64,000 nucleotides of DNA from Streptomyces sp. Ru71 (GTDB lineage Bacteria > Actinomycetota > Actinomycetes > Streptomycetales > Streptomycetaceae), in the NCBI RefSeq assembly GCF_002920535.1, contig NZ_PQSS01000018.1:47508-111507 (forward strand). Direction: 5' to 3'. The position numbers were made by a program, and so were the translations under genes. Shown in pieces: positions 34,450 through 43,048 of the stretch. Under the pieces are notes generated by a model. It was not told the DNA's origin. It did not search any database and saw only the letters and a list, made by a program, of their open reading frames with translations. How positions within the stretch are numbered: the stretch's first letter is position 1; every line of letters starts with the position of its first letter.

Positions 34450-35295
34450 GTGCTCTTTGGAATGGTGTGCGCCCTTGGTGCCGCGGTCTGCTTCGGTACG
34501 GCGACGGTGCTCCAGGCGATGGCGGCGCGCGCGGCCGCCGCCCACGGCCCGGGCGGCGACGCGGCGCTGCTGCTGCGGGCCCTGCGGCAGTGGCGGTATC
34601 TCGCCGGGCTCGCACTGGACGGGCTCGGCTTCCTGCTGCAGATCGCCGCGCTGCGCTCGATCCCGATCTACGCGGTCGGCGCGGCCCTCGCCGCGTCGCT
34701 GGCGGTGACGGCGGTGGCCGCGTCCCGGCTGCTGCGGACCCGGCTGAGCGGGGTGGAGTGGGCCGCGGTGGGCGTGGTGTGCGCCGGCCTGGCGATGCTG
34801 GGGCTGGCCTCGGGCACGGAGGGCGAGAGCAGCGGGCCCGCGGGGCTGGACTGGTGGATGCTCGCCACGGCCGGGGCGGTGCTGCTGCTGGGCGCGGTGG
34901 GCGGGAGGCTGCCCGAGCGGGCGCGGGCGCTGGTGCTGGGGCTCGGCGCGGGCTTCGGTTTCGGGGTGGTGGAGGTGGCGGTCCGGCTGATCGACTCCCT
35001 CGACCCCTACGACCTGCTGCGGGACCCGGCGGCGTACGCGCTGCTGCTCGGCGGTGGCGCCGCGTTCCTGCTGCTGACGTCCGCGTTGCAGCGGGGTTCG
35101 GTGACCACGAGCACCGCCGGCATGGTGATCGGGGAGACGGTCGGCCCGGCCCTGATCGGCGTCGTCTGGCTGGGCGACCGCACCCGGGAGGGGCTGGCCT
35201 GGCTGGCCGTGCTGGGCTTCGCGGTGGCGGTGGCCGGTGCGCTGGCCCTGGCCCGCTTCGGGGAGGCGCCTCAGGCCGTCCCGGAGGAGGCCTGA
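34450..35295 (+). CDS. DMT-superfamily (EamA-like) transporter
   Basis: Integral membrane protein of 281 residues with about ten predicted helices arranged as two repeats. The first begins FGMVCALGAAVCFGTATVLQ, the second GAVLLLGAVGG, and the hallmark AGMVIGETVGPALIGVVWLGD is near the end. Members export or import small metabolites; substrate is unknown. GTG 34450 is the likely start. Its gene stop lies inside the terminator shared with the convergent nuclease-like gene. Confidence 0.85.
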   Translation: MLFGMVCALGAAVCFGTATVLQAMAARAAAAHGPGGDAALLLRALRQWRYLAGLALDGLGFLLQIAALRSIPIYAVGAALAASLAVTAVAASRLLRTRLSGVEWAAVGVVCAGLAMLGLASGTEGESSGPAGLDWWMLATAGAVLLLGAVGGRLPERARALVLGLGAGFGFGVVEVAVRLIDSLDPYDLLRDPAAYALLLGGGAAFLLLTSALQRGSVTTSTAGMVIGETVGPALIGVVWLGDRTREGLAWLAVLGFAVAVAGALALARFGEAPQAVPEEA

Positions 35296-35324
35296 CGGCG
35301 CACCGGGAGTGCCGGTGCGCCGTC
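35294..35324. terminator. Bidirectional terminator between transporter and secreted protein genes
   Basis: A perfect 13-base-pair stem GACGGCGCACCGG/CCGGTGCGCCGTC with a five-base loop overlaps the transporter stop codon and lies 16 bases from the stop of the convergent gene at 35341. Confidence 0.82.
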
Positions 35325-35340
35325 GAGGGGTGAGACGGGG

Positions 35341-36816
35341 TCAGGGCAGGAGGGTCGTCGAGCGCAGGGCGTGGTGGTCGGAGCCCCAGGTGCCGGCGGA
35401 GACCGCGCAGGCGGTGTGTCCGGCGCCGAAGATGTAGTCGATCTTCGAGTTGCCCGTGGTGTTCTGGCCGTCCCGGGCGCTGCCGGCGTCCTGCAGCTGG
35501 GCGCACTCGCGGTAGTCGTCGTACACCGGGGTGAGGACCTGGCTGCCGTCCCAGCCGCGGGCCGGCGGGTTGACGTTCAGGTCGCCGCCGAACACCACGC
35601 GGTACCCGGCGGTGCGGGCCCGGGCCTCGTCGCCGGTCAGCTCGTCGCGCTGGTAGCCGTGGTAGGACCAGTCGGGGTCGTCCCAGCCGGTGCCGCCCGT
35701 GCTGAAGTGGGCGCCGCAGTACATCACGGCCTTGGAGGTGACGGCCGCGCACAGGGCGGCGCGCTGTTCGGCGCCGGCCGGGGACTTCAGGATGTGCGCG
35801 CGGTACCAGGTGTTCTCGTCCGGCACCGCGACGCTGACGCCGTAGGCGCCGCGGTCGCCGTAGCCGGTGGCGTCGGCGCATTCCTTCTGCGCGAGCACGG
35901 CGGCTCCGCCGGCGGTGGTGACGTTGTAGTAGATGGGCGCGAACCGGACGTCCCAGCCGGTGCCGGTGCGGTTCTCCAGGGCCGTCTCGATGGACGGGGC
36001 GAACTTCTCGCAGGACTCTTCGAGGAAGAGGGCGTCGGGCGTGTAGCCGGGGCCGGCGTCGTCGAGCTGGCCGATGACCTGGCCGGCCATGTGGTCGGGC
36101 GTGGAGAGGTAGTTGGCGCAGCCGTTGTTGGCGTCGCCGCACAGATTCCAGGTCATGACGTTCGCGGAGGCCGGCGAGGGCGCGGCGGGGGCCGGCGGGG
36201 TGCCCCACTGTGCCGTGTCGTCGCCGACGGCCCCGACGTGGTTGTTGTCATCGGTGACGGCGACCAGCCGGAACTTCTCCCAGGAGCCGACCGAGGCCGA
36301 GGCCGTCCGGGCGCGCAGCACCCCGTAGTCGGGGTCGGTGGGGGCGTAGCCGAGTTCGGCGGCGACGTACAACTTGGCGACCTCGGAGTACAGCTTGTAG
36401 TAGGCGCCGTACTGGTCGCTTCCGGCGTACGTCAGCTGCAGCTCCTCCCAGGAGCCGATGTGGTCGCCCTGGGCGCGGAGTTTGTCGGTGTTGTTGCGGT
36501 CGGTGCTGACGAACAGCCCGTTGCCCTCGTTGCGCAGGCTGATGTGCGCGCCCTTGTCGTCGGTGTGCAGCGTGAACCGCTCCCAGGAGCCGACGGTGGC
36601 CGAGCGGGCCCGCAGCTTGGCGTACTCGCCGCCGGTGCTGCTGAGCTGGGCGGAGACGAACTTGTCGTTGCCCACGCTCTTCAGGGCCCACTTCTGCCCC
36701 GCGGACTTGGCGAGCGCCGGCGGATCGGCGGCGGCACTCGCCGGCGCGGACCACTGCAGCTGGGTCCAGATGGTCAGGCTGAACAGCACTGCCAGCACTG
36801 CCCCGAGTCTTCGCAT
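35341..36816 (-). CDS. Secreted protein with fascin-like beta-trefoil and endonuclease/exonuclease/phosphatase domain
   Basis: Secreted protein of 491 residues. A signal peptide (LGAVLAVLFSLTIWTQLQW ... ASAAA) is followed by about 165 residues of beta-trefoil repeats (KWALKSVGNDKFVSAQ; GAHISLRNEGNGLFVST; KLYVAAELGYAP). The C-terminal EEP-fold domain (about 205-490) has MTWNLCG, FLEES, FGGDLNVNPPA, KIDYIFGAG and GSDHHALRST, the usual metal and catalytic residues. Such domains are nucleases or phosphodiesterases. The trefoil part may bind carbohydrates or cell surfaces. ATG 36816 is chosen because it gives an immediate signal peptide. It is a single gene. Confidence 0.87.
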   Translation of the reverse strand: MRRLGAVLAVLFSLTIWTQLQWSAPASAAADPPALAKSAGQKWALKSVGNDKFVSAQLSSTGGEYAKLRARSATVGSWERFTLHTDDKGAHISLRNEGNGLFVSTDRNNTDKLRAQGDHIGSWEELQLTYAGSDQYGAYYKLYSEVAKLYVAAELGYAPTDPDYGVLRARTASASVGSWEKFRLVAVTDDNNHVGAVGDDTAQWGTPPAPAAPSPASANVMTWNLCGDANNGCANYLSTPDHMAGQVIGQLDDAGPGYTPDALFLEESCEKFAPSIETALENRTGTGWDVRFAPIYYNVTTAGGAAVLAQKECADATGYGDRGAYGVSVAVPDENTWYRAHILKSPAGAEQRAALCAAVTSKAVMYCGAHFSTGGTGWDDPDWSYHGYQRDELTGDEARARTAGYRVVFGGDLNVNPPARGWDGSQVLTPVYDDYRECAQLQDAGSARDGQNTTGNSKIDYIFGAGHTACAVSAGTWGSDHHALRSTTLLP

Positions 36817-37071
36817 GAACGTCCCTCTTGAATGAAGTCGGCATACTCGCGCCGGTGTTCGACACGCGAGGCGGAGACAGTACCGGACGGAACGATCACG
36901 CACCGGGCGGCGGGGCATGGGCGCCGCACGTACTCCAGGACCTCGTGCAGCAGCGCGGCGGTCACCCCCTCCCCCGTCACCTTCTCTCGGCGGTCCAAGA
37001 CGACGACATCCCACCCGTCGTCATGCATGACGAAGGACACGACCGGCCTGAACAGAATTGAGCCCGGTACC

Positions 37072-38457
37072 TCACGGCATGGCCCGGCACAGCGCTTCCA
37101 GGGTGCGGGGCCAGGCGTGGTCCGATGGGGTGCCGTAGCCGACGACCAGGGCGTCGACGGGGTCGGCCGTGGAGTTCGGGTGGCGGTAGAAGCTCAGGCC
37201 CGTGACGGCCAGGCCCTGCCAGGCCGCGGCCTGGACCACCGCCTGCTCGGTGCCCGGCGGCAGCCGCAGCACCGCGTGCAGGCCGGCCGCGATGCCCGTG
37301 ACGTGGACGTGCGGTGCCCGGGCGGCCAGCGCGGCGACCAGGGCGTCACGGCGACGCCGGTAGCGCAGCCGGGCGGCGCGCACATGACGGTCGTAGGCGC
37401 CGCTGGTGAGGAACTCGGCCAGGGTCAGCTGGTCGAGGACGCCGACGGGGCGGGCGCCGCCGTACTCCAGGGCCTCCGGGAGCAGTGACTCGGGCAGCAC
37501 CACCCAGCCCAGGCGCAGTCCGGGCGCGAGGGACTTGCTGGCGGTGCCCAGGTAGACGACGTGGTCGGGGTCGAGGTCCTGGAGCGCGCCGACGGGCTGG
37601 CGGTCGTAGCGGAACTCGCCGTCGTAGTCGTCCTCCAGGATCAGCCCGCCGGTGCGCCGCGCCCACTCCACGGCGGCGGCCCGGCGCTCGGGCGGCAGCG
37701 CGCCGCCGAGCGGGAACTGGTGGGTGGGGTTCAGCAGCACCGCGCCGGCCCGGCCGAGCGCGTCGATGCGGGGGCCGGCGTCGTCGTGCGGCAGCGGGCT
37801 GGTGGCCAGGCCGGTGCGGTGCACCAGGTCCCAGTGGACGTCGAGGCCGTACGACTCGACGGCGAGGGTGCGTCGGCCTCGGCCGTGGAGGACCTCGGCG
37901 AGCAGTTTCAGGCCGTGCGCGAAGCCGTTGCAGACGACGATGCGGTCGGGGTCGGTGCGCACCCCGCGGGCGCGGGCCAGATAGCCGGCGAGCGCGGTGC
38001 GCAGTTCGATGCGGCCGCGCGGGTCGCCGTAGCCGAGGACGTCGTCCGGGGCGGCGGCCAGGGCGCGGCGGGCCGCCTTGAGCCACTCGGCGCGCGGGAA
38101 GGTGGTGAGGTCGGGGACGCCCGGCATGAGGCTGTGGACCGGGCGGCCGGGCTCGCGCGGCGGCGGCGCCGGGCGCTGCGGCGGCCGTGCCACCGCGCCG
38201 TCGGCGACCCGGGTGCCGGAGCCCTGCCGGGCGGTGAGCCAGCCCTCGGCGACCAGGTCGGCGTAGGCGTCGGCGACGGTGTTGCGGGCGATCCCGAGGT
38301 CGGCGGCCAGCGAGCGGGAGGACGGCAGCCGGGTGCCGGGGGCGAGGCGTCCGCCGCGCACCGCCTCGCGCAGCGCGTCCGTCAGCCCGCGGCGCACGCC
38401 CGGACCGGACGGTTCCAGGTGCAGGTCGATGCCGAAAGTGGCCCAGGGTTTCGCCAT
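37072..38457 (-). CDS. MocR/PdxR-like transcriptional regulator (GntR HTH fused to aminotransferase)
   Basis: Protein of 461 residues. The winged HTH is at about 15-85 (LTDALREAVRGGRLAPGTRLPSSR, LGIARNTVADAYADLVAEGW). The class I aminotransferase-like domain covers 115-455, with VLLNPTHQFPLGG, ILEDDYDGEFRYDRQ and the PLP lysine in LGTASKSLAPGLRLGW. MocR proteins sense PLP or amino compounds and often control divergent genes. Here the divergent operon starts at 38505, with 47 bases between the starts, so direct control of the AhpD-like genes is likely. The 47-base gap is too short for two independent promoters. Confidence 0.92.
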   Translation of the reverse strand: MAKPWATFGIDLHLEPSGPGVRRGLTDALREAVRGGRLAPGTRLPSSRSLAADLGIARNTVADAYADLVAEGWLTARQGSGTRVADGAVARPPQRPAPPPREPGRPVHSLMPGVPDLTTFPRAEWLKAARRALAAAPDDVLGYGDPRGRIELRTALAGYLARARGVRTDPDRIVVCNGFAHGLKLLAEVLHGRGRRTLAVESYGLDVHWDLVHRTGLATSPLPHDDAGPRIDALGRAGAVLLNPTHQFPLGGALPPERRAAAVEWARRTGGLILEDDYDGEFRYDRQPVGALQDLDPDHVVYLGTASKSLAPGLRLGWVVLPESLLPEALEYGGARPVGVLDQLTLAEFLTSGAYDRHVRAARLRYRRRRDALVAALAARAPHVHVTGIAAGLHAVLRLPPGTEQAVVQAAAWQGLAVTGLSFYRHPNSTADPVDALVVGYGTPSDHAWPRTLEALCRAMP

Positions 38458-38504
38458 GGGAATGGACCATACCCCTGGGCTGCTTCGCCCCTAGAGTCAA
38501 GGGC

Positions 38505-38999
38505 ATGACCTCAGAGAACGTCGCTTACGCCCCCGAGACCCCGGCCCGCCTGGACTGGTCGCAGCACGCGCCCGAGGTGTACAAGGCGATGGTCCGCCTC
38601 GACGTGGCCGCCCGGAAGGGCCTCGACCCGAAGCTGGCCGAGCTGGTGAAGATCCGCGTCTCGCAGCTCAACCACTGCGCCTTCTGCCTCGACATGCACA
38701 CCAAGGACGCCCTCGCCGCCGGGGAGAGCGTGGAGCGGATCATCCAGCTCAGCGCCTGGGAGGAGTCCCGGCACTTCTACACCGAGAAGGAGCTGGCGGC
38801 GCTGGAGCTGACCGATGCGGTGACCGTCCTGACCGACGGTTTCGTGCCGGACGAGGTGTACGAGCGGGCCGCCAAGGAGTTCGAGGAGGCGGAGCTGGCG
38901 CAGCTGATCGCCTCGATCACGGTGATCAACGCGTGGAACCGGTTCGGCGTGACCTGCCGGATGACCCCGGGCCACTACACCCCGGGACAGTACAAGTGA
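38505..38999 (+). CDS. Carboxymuconolactone decarboxylase/AhpD-like protein 1
   Basis: Protein of 164 residues with the AhpD-like redox centre NHCAFCLDMHTKDAL (CxxC plus His) at about residues 62-76. Family members act as peroxidase partners or disulfide enzymes; true carboxymuconolactone decarboxylases lack the CxxC. The start is ATG 38505. Its TGA overlaps the GTG of a paralogous gene (GTGA), and both end with the VTVLTDGFVPDxVYE and LIxxITVINxWNR blocks. First gene of the operon divergent from the MocR regulator. Confidence 0.9.
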   Translation: MTSENVAYAPETPARLDWSQHAPEVYKAMVRLDVAARKGLDPKLAELVKIRVSQLNHCAFCLDMHTKDALAAGESVERIIQLSAWEESRHFYTEKELAALELTDAVTVLTDGFVPDEVYERAAKEFEEAELAQLIASITVINAWNRFGVTCRMTPGHYTPGQYK

Positions 39000-39442
39000 C
39001 GGCGCGCACCACCCTGCTGGACGCGGGGGTGCGCGAGGCGATGCAGCGGCTGAGCGCCGCCGCCAAGCAGGGGCTCGGCGACCCCGCGCTCGCCGAGCTG
39101 GTCATGATCCGCGCCTCGCAGATCAACCAGTGCGCGTTCTGCCTCGACATGCATCTGACGATCGCCCGCAAGAACGGCGAGTCGGACGAGCGCATCCAGC
39201 TGCTGAACGCCTGGCGGGAGGCCGGCGACCGCTACAGCGCCCGCGAGCGGGCGGCGCTGGAGCTGACGGAGGCGGTCACCGTCCTCACCGACGGTTTCGT
39301 GCCGGACGCCGTGTACGAGGGTGCCGCCGCGCACTTCGACGAGCGTGAACTGGCCCATCTCATCGGCCTGATCACGGTCATCAACAGCTGGAACCGGCTG
39401 ATGGTCAGCCGCCGTGTCCCGCCGGGAGGCCCCGCATGGTGA
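38996..39442 (+). CDS. Carboxymuconolactone decarboxylase/AhpD-like protein 2
   Basis: Protein of 148 residues and paralog of the preceding gene. The active motif is NQCAFCLDMHLTIARK (CxxC...H), and the second half (AVTVLTDGFVPDAVYE; LIGLITVINSWNRL) is almost identical in pattern. GTG 38996 overlaps the stop of gene 1 and its stop overlaps the next ATG, so three genes are coupled. Tandem retention suggests a heteromer or different reductants. No peroxiredoxin gene is adjacent. Confidence 0.9.
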   Translation: MTARTTLLDAGVREAMQRLSAAAKQGLGDPALAELVMIRASQINQCAFCLDMHLTIARKNGESDERIQLLNAWREAGDRYSARERAALELTEAVTVLTDGFVPDAVYEGAAAHFDERELAHLIGLITVINSWNRLMVSRRVPPGGPAW

Positions 39443-40152
39443 CCAAGGCCGAGACGTTCCGCGCCCTGCACCTGCGCCGCTCCCCCGGCGACCCGCTGGT
39501 GCTGCCGGGCCCGTGGGACGCGGCCAGTGCCCGCGTCTTCGCCGACGCCGGCTTTCCCGCGCTCGCCACCCCGAGCGCCGGGGTGGCCGCCTCCCTCGGG
39601 TACGCCGACGGACAGACCCCGGCCGACGAGATGTTCGCGGCCGTCGCCCGGATCGCGCGGGCCGTGGACGTACCGGTGTCGGCGGACGTCGAGGGCGGTT
39701 ACGGGCTCGCCCCGAAGGAGCTGGTGGAACGGCTGCTGGAGGCGGGCGCCGTGGGCTGCAACCTGGAGGACTCCACGGACGGCCGGCTCAAGGACCCGCA
39801 CGAGCACGCCGAGTTCCTCGCCGAGGTGCGGGCCGCCGCCGGGGACCGGCTCTTCCTCAACGCCCGCATCGACACCTTCGTGCGCGGCGACGGCGACCCC
39901 GAACGGGCCATCGAGCGGGCCGCGGCGTACGTGGCGGCCGGTGCCGACTGCGTGTACCCGATCCTCGCCCCCGTCGGCGTGCTGCCGCTGCTGCGGGCCG
40001 GGATCGAGGGGCCGCTCAACATGCTCGCCAAGGCCGGCGAAGGCCCCACGCCCGCCGAGCTGGGCGAGCGCGGGGCCACCCGGATCACCTTCGGGCCGGG
40101 GCTGCAGCGCCGGGCCACAAAGGCCCTTGAGGAGATCGCCAAGGCGATCTGA
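39436..40152 (+). CDS. Isocitrate lyase/PEP-mutase family protein
   Basis: TIM-barrel protein of 238 residues. Family blocks are PGPWDAASARVFADAGFPALAT (in parts), PVSADVEGGYGLAPKEL with the metal-binding Asp/Glu, GCNLEDSTDGRLKDP and FLNARIDTFVRGDGD. It lacks the KKCGH-type lyase loop (that position reads NLED followed by a short loop), so it is probably not isocitrate lyase. The related enzymes act on C-C or C-P bonds of 2-oxo acids. ATG 39436 overlaps the previous stop by seven bases. Last gene of the MocR-divergent operon. Confidence 0.86.
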   Translation: MVTKAETFRALHLRRSPGDPLVLPGPWDAASARVFADAGFPALATPSAGVAASLGYADGQTPADEMFAAVARIARAVDVPVSADVEGGYGLAPKELVERLLEAGAVGCNLEDSTDGRLKDPHEHAEFLAEVRAAAGDRLFLNARIDTFVRGDGDPERAIERAAAYVAAGADCVYPILAPVGVLPLLRAGIEGPLNMLAKAGEGPTPAELGERGATRITFGPGLQRRATKALEEIAKAI

Positions 40153-40155
40153 CGG

Positions 40156-41112
40156 TCAGGACAGCCACGCCTTCCAGGTGGACTCGTGGCTGTCCACCCA
40201 CTTCTTCGCCGCCTGCTCCGGGGTGAGCTTCTGCTCGGCGATCATCAGGGAGACCTCGTTCTGGTCCTCCGTCGTCCAGCGGAACTTCTTCAGGAAGGCC
40301 GCCGCCTTGCCGCCGCGCTGCGCGAAACCGGTGTTGAGGTACTTCTGCAGCGGGGTGTGCGGGTAGGCGCAGGCGACCTTCGCCGCGTCCGCGTCGCAGC
40401 CGTCCTTGTACGGCGGCAGCTTCACCTCGGTCATCGGCACCTTCTCGAACAGCCACTGGGGTGCGTACCAGTAGGTCAGGAAGGGCTTCTTCTCCTTGGC
40501 GAACTGCTTGATCTGGGTGATCTGCGCCGCCTCGGAGCCGGCGAACACGACCTGGTAGTCCAGCTTCAGGTTGTTCACCAGCGCCTTGTCGTTGGTGACG
40601 TAGGACGGGGAGCCGTCCATCAGCTGGCCCTTGCCGCCGCTCTCGGCGGTGCGGAACAGCGAGGCGTACTTGTTCAGGTTGCGCCAGTCGGTGATGTCCG
40701 GGTGCTGCTTGGCGAGGTACGTCGGCACGAACCAGCCGATGTGGCCGGTGACGCCGAGTCCGCCGCCCGCGGTGATGGTGTGCTTGTCGTCGACGTACCG
40801 CTTCTCCTGGTCGGGGTGGCCCCAGTCCTCCAGGATCGCGTCGACCCGGCCCTGGCTGAGCGCGTCCCAGGCGGGCACCTCGTCGACCTGGACGGTGTCG
40901 ACGCGGTAGCCGAGCTTGTGCTCCAGCAGGTACTGGGCGACGGCCACGTTGGACTGCGCGCCCACCCAGGACTGCACGGACAGGGTGACGGTCTTCGCGC
41001 CCCGGGCGTTCGCGAACGGCGACGCCTGCTTGGTCATGTCGGCGGCGCCGCAGCCCGTGAGGAGCAGCAGCGAGCCGGCCGCCGCTACGGCGGCTGCGTT
41101 GCGGATACGCAT
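40156..41112 (-). CDS. Glycine betaine/choline ABC transporter substrate-binding lipoprotein
   Basis: OpuAC-type periplasm-equivalent binding protein of 318 residues, ending the choline operon. It has a lipoprotein signal (SLLLLTGC, Cys near residue 21) and the family blocks SVQSWVGAQSNVAVAQYLLE, DAILEDWGHPDQEKRY, HIGWFVPTYLAKQHPD and YWYAPQWLFE. The aromatic box for the quaternary amine would come from Trp/Tyr in these blocks. The gene starts one base after the permease stop. With betA and betB in the same operon, choline may be the ligand as much as betaine. Confidence 0.92.
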   Translation of the reverse strand: MRIRNAAAVAAAGSLLLLTGCGAADMTKQASPFANARGAKTVTLSVQSWVGAQSNVAVAQYLLEHKLGYRVDTVQVDEVPAWDALSQGRVDAILEDWGHPDQEKRYVDDKHTITAGGGLGVTGHIGWFVPTYLAKQHPDITDWRNLNKYASLFRTAESGGKGQLMDGSPSYVTNDKALVNNLKLDYQVVFAGSEAAQITQIKQFAKEKKPFLTYWYAPQWLFEKVPMTEVKLPPYKDGCDADAAKVACAYPHTPLQKYLNTGFAQRGGKAAAFLKKFRWTTEDQNEVSLMIAEQKLTPEQAAKKWVDSHESTWKAWLS

Positions 41113-41113
41113 G

Positions 41114-43048
41114 TCAGGCTCCCTTCCCCGCGCGGCGGGCGGTCGGCTGGGTCACCCGGTCGAGCATCAGGCCCAGGCAGACGATCGCCAGGCCGGCGAC
41201 CAGGCCGGTGGCGAGGTCGCCCTGGGCGAGCCCGAAGACGACGCTGTAGCCGAGGGCGCCGCTGCCGACCAGGCCGCCGATGATGACGACGGCGAGGACG
41301 AGCACCACGCCCTGGTTGAGCGCGAGCAGCAACGCGGGCCGGGCGAGCGGCAGCTGCACCTGGCGCAGCTGCTGGCCCGGGGTCGCGCCGAGCGAGCGGG
41401 CCGACTCCAGCGCGGCCGGGTCGACCTGGCGCAGGCCCTGCGTGGTGATGCGGACGACGGCCGGCAGCGCGTAGACGACGGCGGCGGCGACGGCCGGGGC
41501 GCGGCCGACGCCGAACAGGGCGACGACCGGGATCAGGTACACGAACTGCGGCATCGTCTGGAAGACGTCCAGCACCGGGCGCAGCAGCTTCTCGAAGCGG
41601 TCGCTGCGGGCGGCGGCGATGCCGGTGGCGAAGCCGACGACGAGAGTGACCGCTACGGCCGCCAGCACCTGCGACAGCGTGTCCATCGACGGCTTCCACA
41701 CGCCGAGCACGCCGATCGCGGCCATGGCGAGGGTCGCGGTGAGCGCGGTGCGCCAGGTGCCGATCAGCCAGGCCAGCGCGGCGACGATCAGCAGCACCGA
41801 CCACCACGGCAGCCACAGCAGCGTGGCGCGGACCGGGTCGAGCACCCAGGTGGTGAAGTGCCCGGCCCACTCGGCGGTGCCGCCGACCACGGGCACGCCG
41901 GAGTACAGGTGGGAGGTCATCCAGTCGACGACCCGGTTGACCGGCTCGGCGATGGACACCGTCCAGCCCGACGGCCACTCCAGGCCGCCGGCCGCGCGGC
42001 CCGCGAGGGCGACGGCGACCACGGCGGCGAGCGCGCCCACGGCGAGGGAGCGCCGCAGCTTCGGCACGCCCGCGCCGGCCGCGCCGGTCACCCGGTCCAG
42101 GACGACGGCGAGCAGCACGATCGGGATGCCGGCCGCGAGCGCGGCGCCCACGTCGACGGAGGCGAGCGCCTGGTAGACGCGGTCGCCGAGGCCGCCGGCG
42201 CCGATCACGGAGGCGATGACGGCCATGGACAGCGCCATCATGATCGTCTGGTTGAGGCCGAGCAGGAGTTCCTTGCGGGCCAGCGGGATGCGCGCGGTCA
42301 GCAGCCGCTGCCGGGCACTCGCGCCGAGCGAGTCGACCGCCTCCAGCACCTCCTTGTCCGCGCCGCGCAGACCGAGCGCGGTCAGCCGGGCCATGGGCGG
42401 GGCGGCGTAGACGACGGTGGCGAGGACGGCCGCGGGGACGCCGATGCCGAAGACCAGCACGACGGGGAGCAGGTAGGCGAACGCGGGCAGCACCTGCATG
42501 GTGTCCAGCACCGGGCGCAGCGCCCGGTCCAGGCGGTCCGACAGCCCGGCGGCCAGGCCGAGCGCCGCTCCGACCAGTACGGACGCGACGACGGCCACGA
42601 CCATCAGGGCGAGCGTCTGCATGGTCGGCACCCACATGCCGAGCAGGCCGCAGGCGAGGAACGCGGCGGCGGTGCCCAGGGCGAGCCGGACTCCGGCGGC
42701 CCGCCAGGCGACGAGTGCGCCGAGCGCGGTGACGCCGGCCCAGCCGAGGGCGAGGAGCAGCAGGTAGACGGCGCGTACGGAGACGACGACGGCGTTGCTG
42801 ATGTGGCCGAAGAAGTACAGGAACAGGGGGTGGCTGTCGCGGTGGTCGATGATCCAGTCGCTGGTGCTGGTGAGCGGCTGGGTGAGGTCGACGGTGAGCG
42901 CGCTCGGCCAGGTGGTGCCGGGCCAGTGGCTCGCCGCCAGGGGTACGAGGACGGCGGCGAGGGCGGCCAGGACGGCCAGCTTGCGGGTGGCCGGGTGCTT
43001 GAGCAGGGCCGGGGTGGTCTTGGAGGGCGTCGCGGTGAGCGTGGCCAT
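41114..43048 (-). CDS. Glycine betaine/choline ABC transporter permease, two permease domains in one chain
   Basis: Integral membrane protein of 644 residues that carries two BPD_transp_1 (OpuAB/ProW) domains. The first domain's coupling motif is EAVDSLGASARQRLL, the second's ALESARSLGATPGQQL; each domain repeats a TMQVLPAFAYLLPVVLVFG or TMPQFVYLIPVVALFG block. Transporters of this type usually use two copies of a single-domain permease, so this is a fusion. ATG 43048 overlaps the TGA of the ATPase gene (TGATG). The stop at 41114 precedes the binding-protein ATG by one base. Confidence 0.92.
   Translation of the reverse strand: MATLTATPSKTTPALLKHPATRKLAVLAALAAVLVPLAASHWPGTTWPSALTVDLTQPLTSTSDWIIDHRDSHPLFLYFFGHISNAVVVSVRAVYLLLLALGWAGVTALGALVAWRAAGVRLALGTAAAFLACGLLGMWVPTMQTLALMVVAVVASVLVGAALGLAAGLSDRLDRALRPVLDTMQVLPAFAYLLPVVLVFGIGVPAAVLATVVYAAPPMARLTALGLRGADKEVLEAVDSLGASARQRLLTARIPLARKELLLGLNQTIMMALSMAVIASVIGAGGLGDRVYQALASVDVGAALAAGIPIVLLAVVLDRVTGAAGAGVPKLRRSLAVGALAAVVAVALAGRAAGGLEWPSGWTVSIAEPVNRVVDWMTSHLYSGVPVVGGTAEWAGHFTTWVLDPVRATLLWLPWWSVLLIVAALAWLIGTWRTALTATLAMAAIGVLGVWKPSMDTLSQVLAAVAVTLVVGFATGIAAARSDRFEKLLRPVLDVFQTMPQFVYLIPVVALFGVGRAPAVAAAVVYALPAVVRITTQGLRQVDPAALESARSLGATPGQQLRQVQLPLARPALLLALNQGVVLVLAVVIIGGLVGSGALGYSVVFGLAQGDLATGLVAGLAIVCLGLMLDRVTQPTARRAGKGA

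Noticed and set aside
36817..37071. A small plus-strand gene (36828-37061) in the gap before the MocR gene
   Set aside because: No ribosome site or recognisable protein; the opposite frame is equally open, so I left it out.
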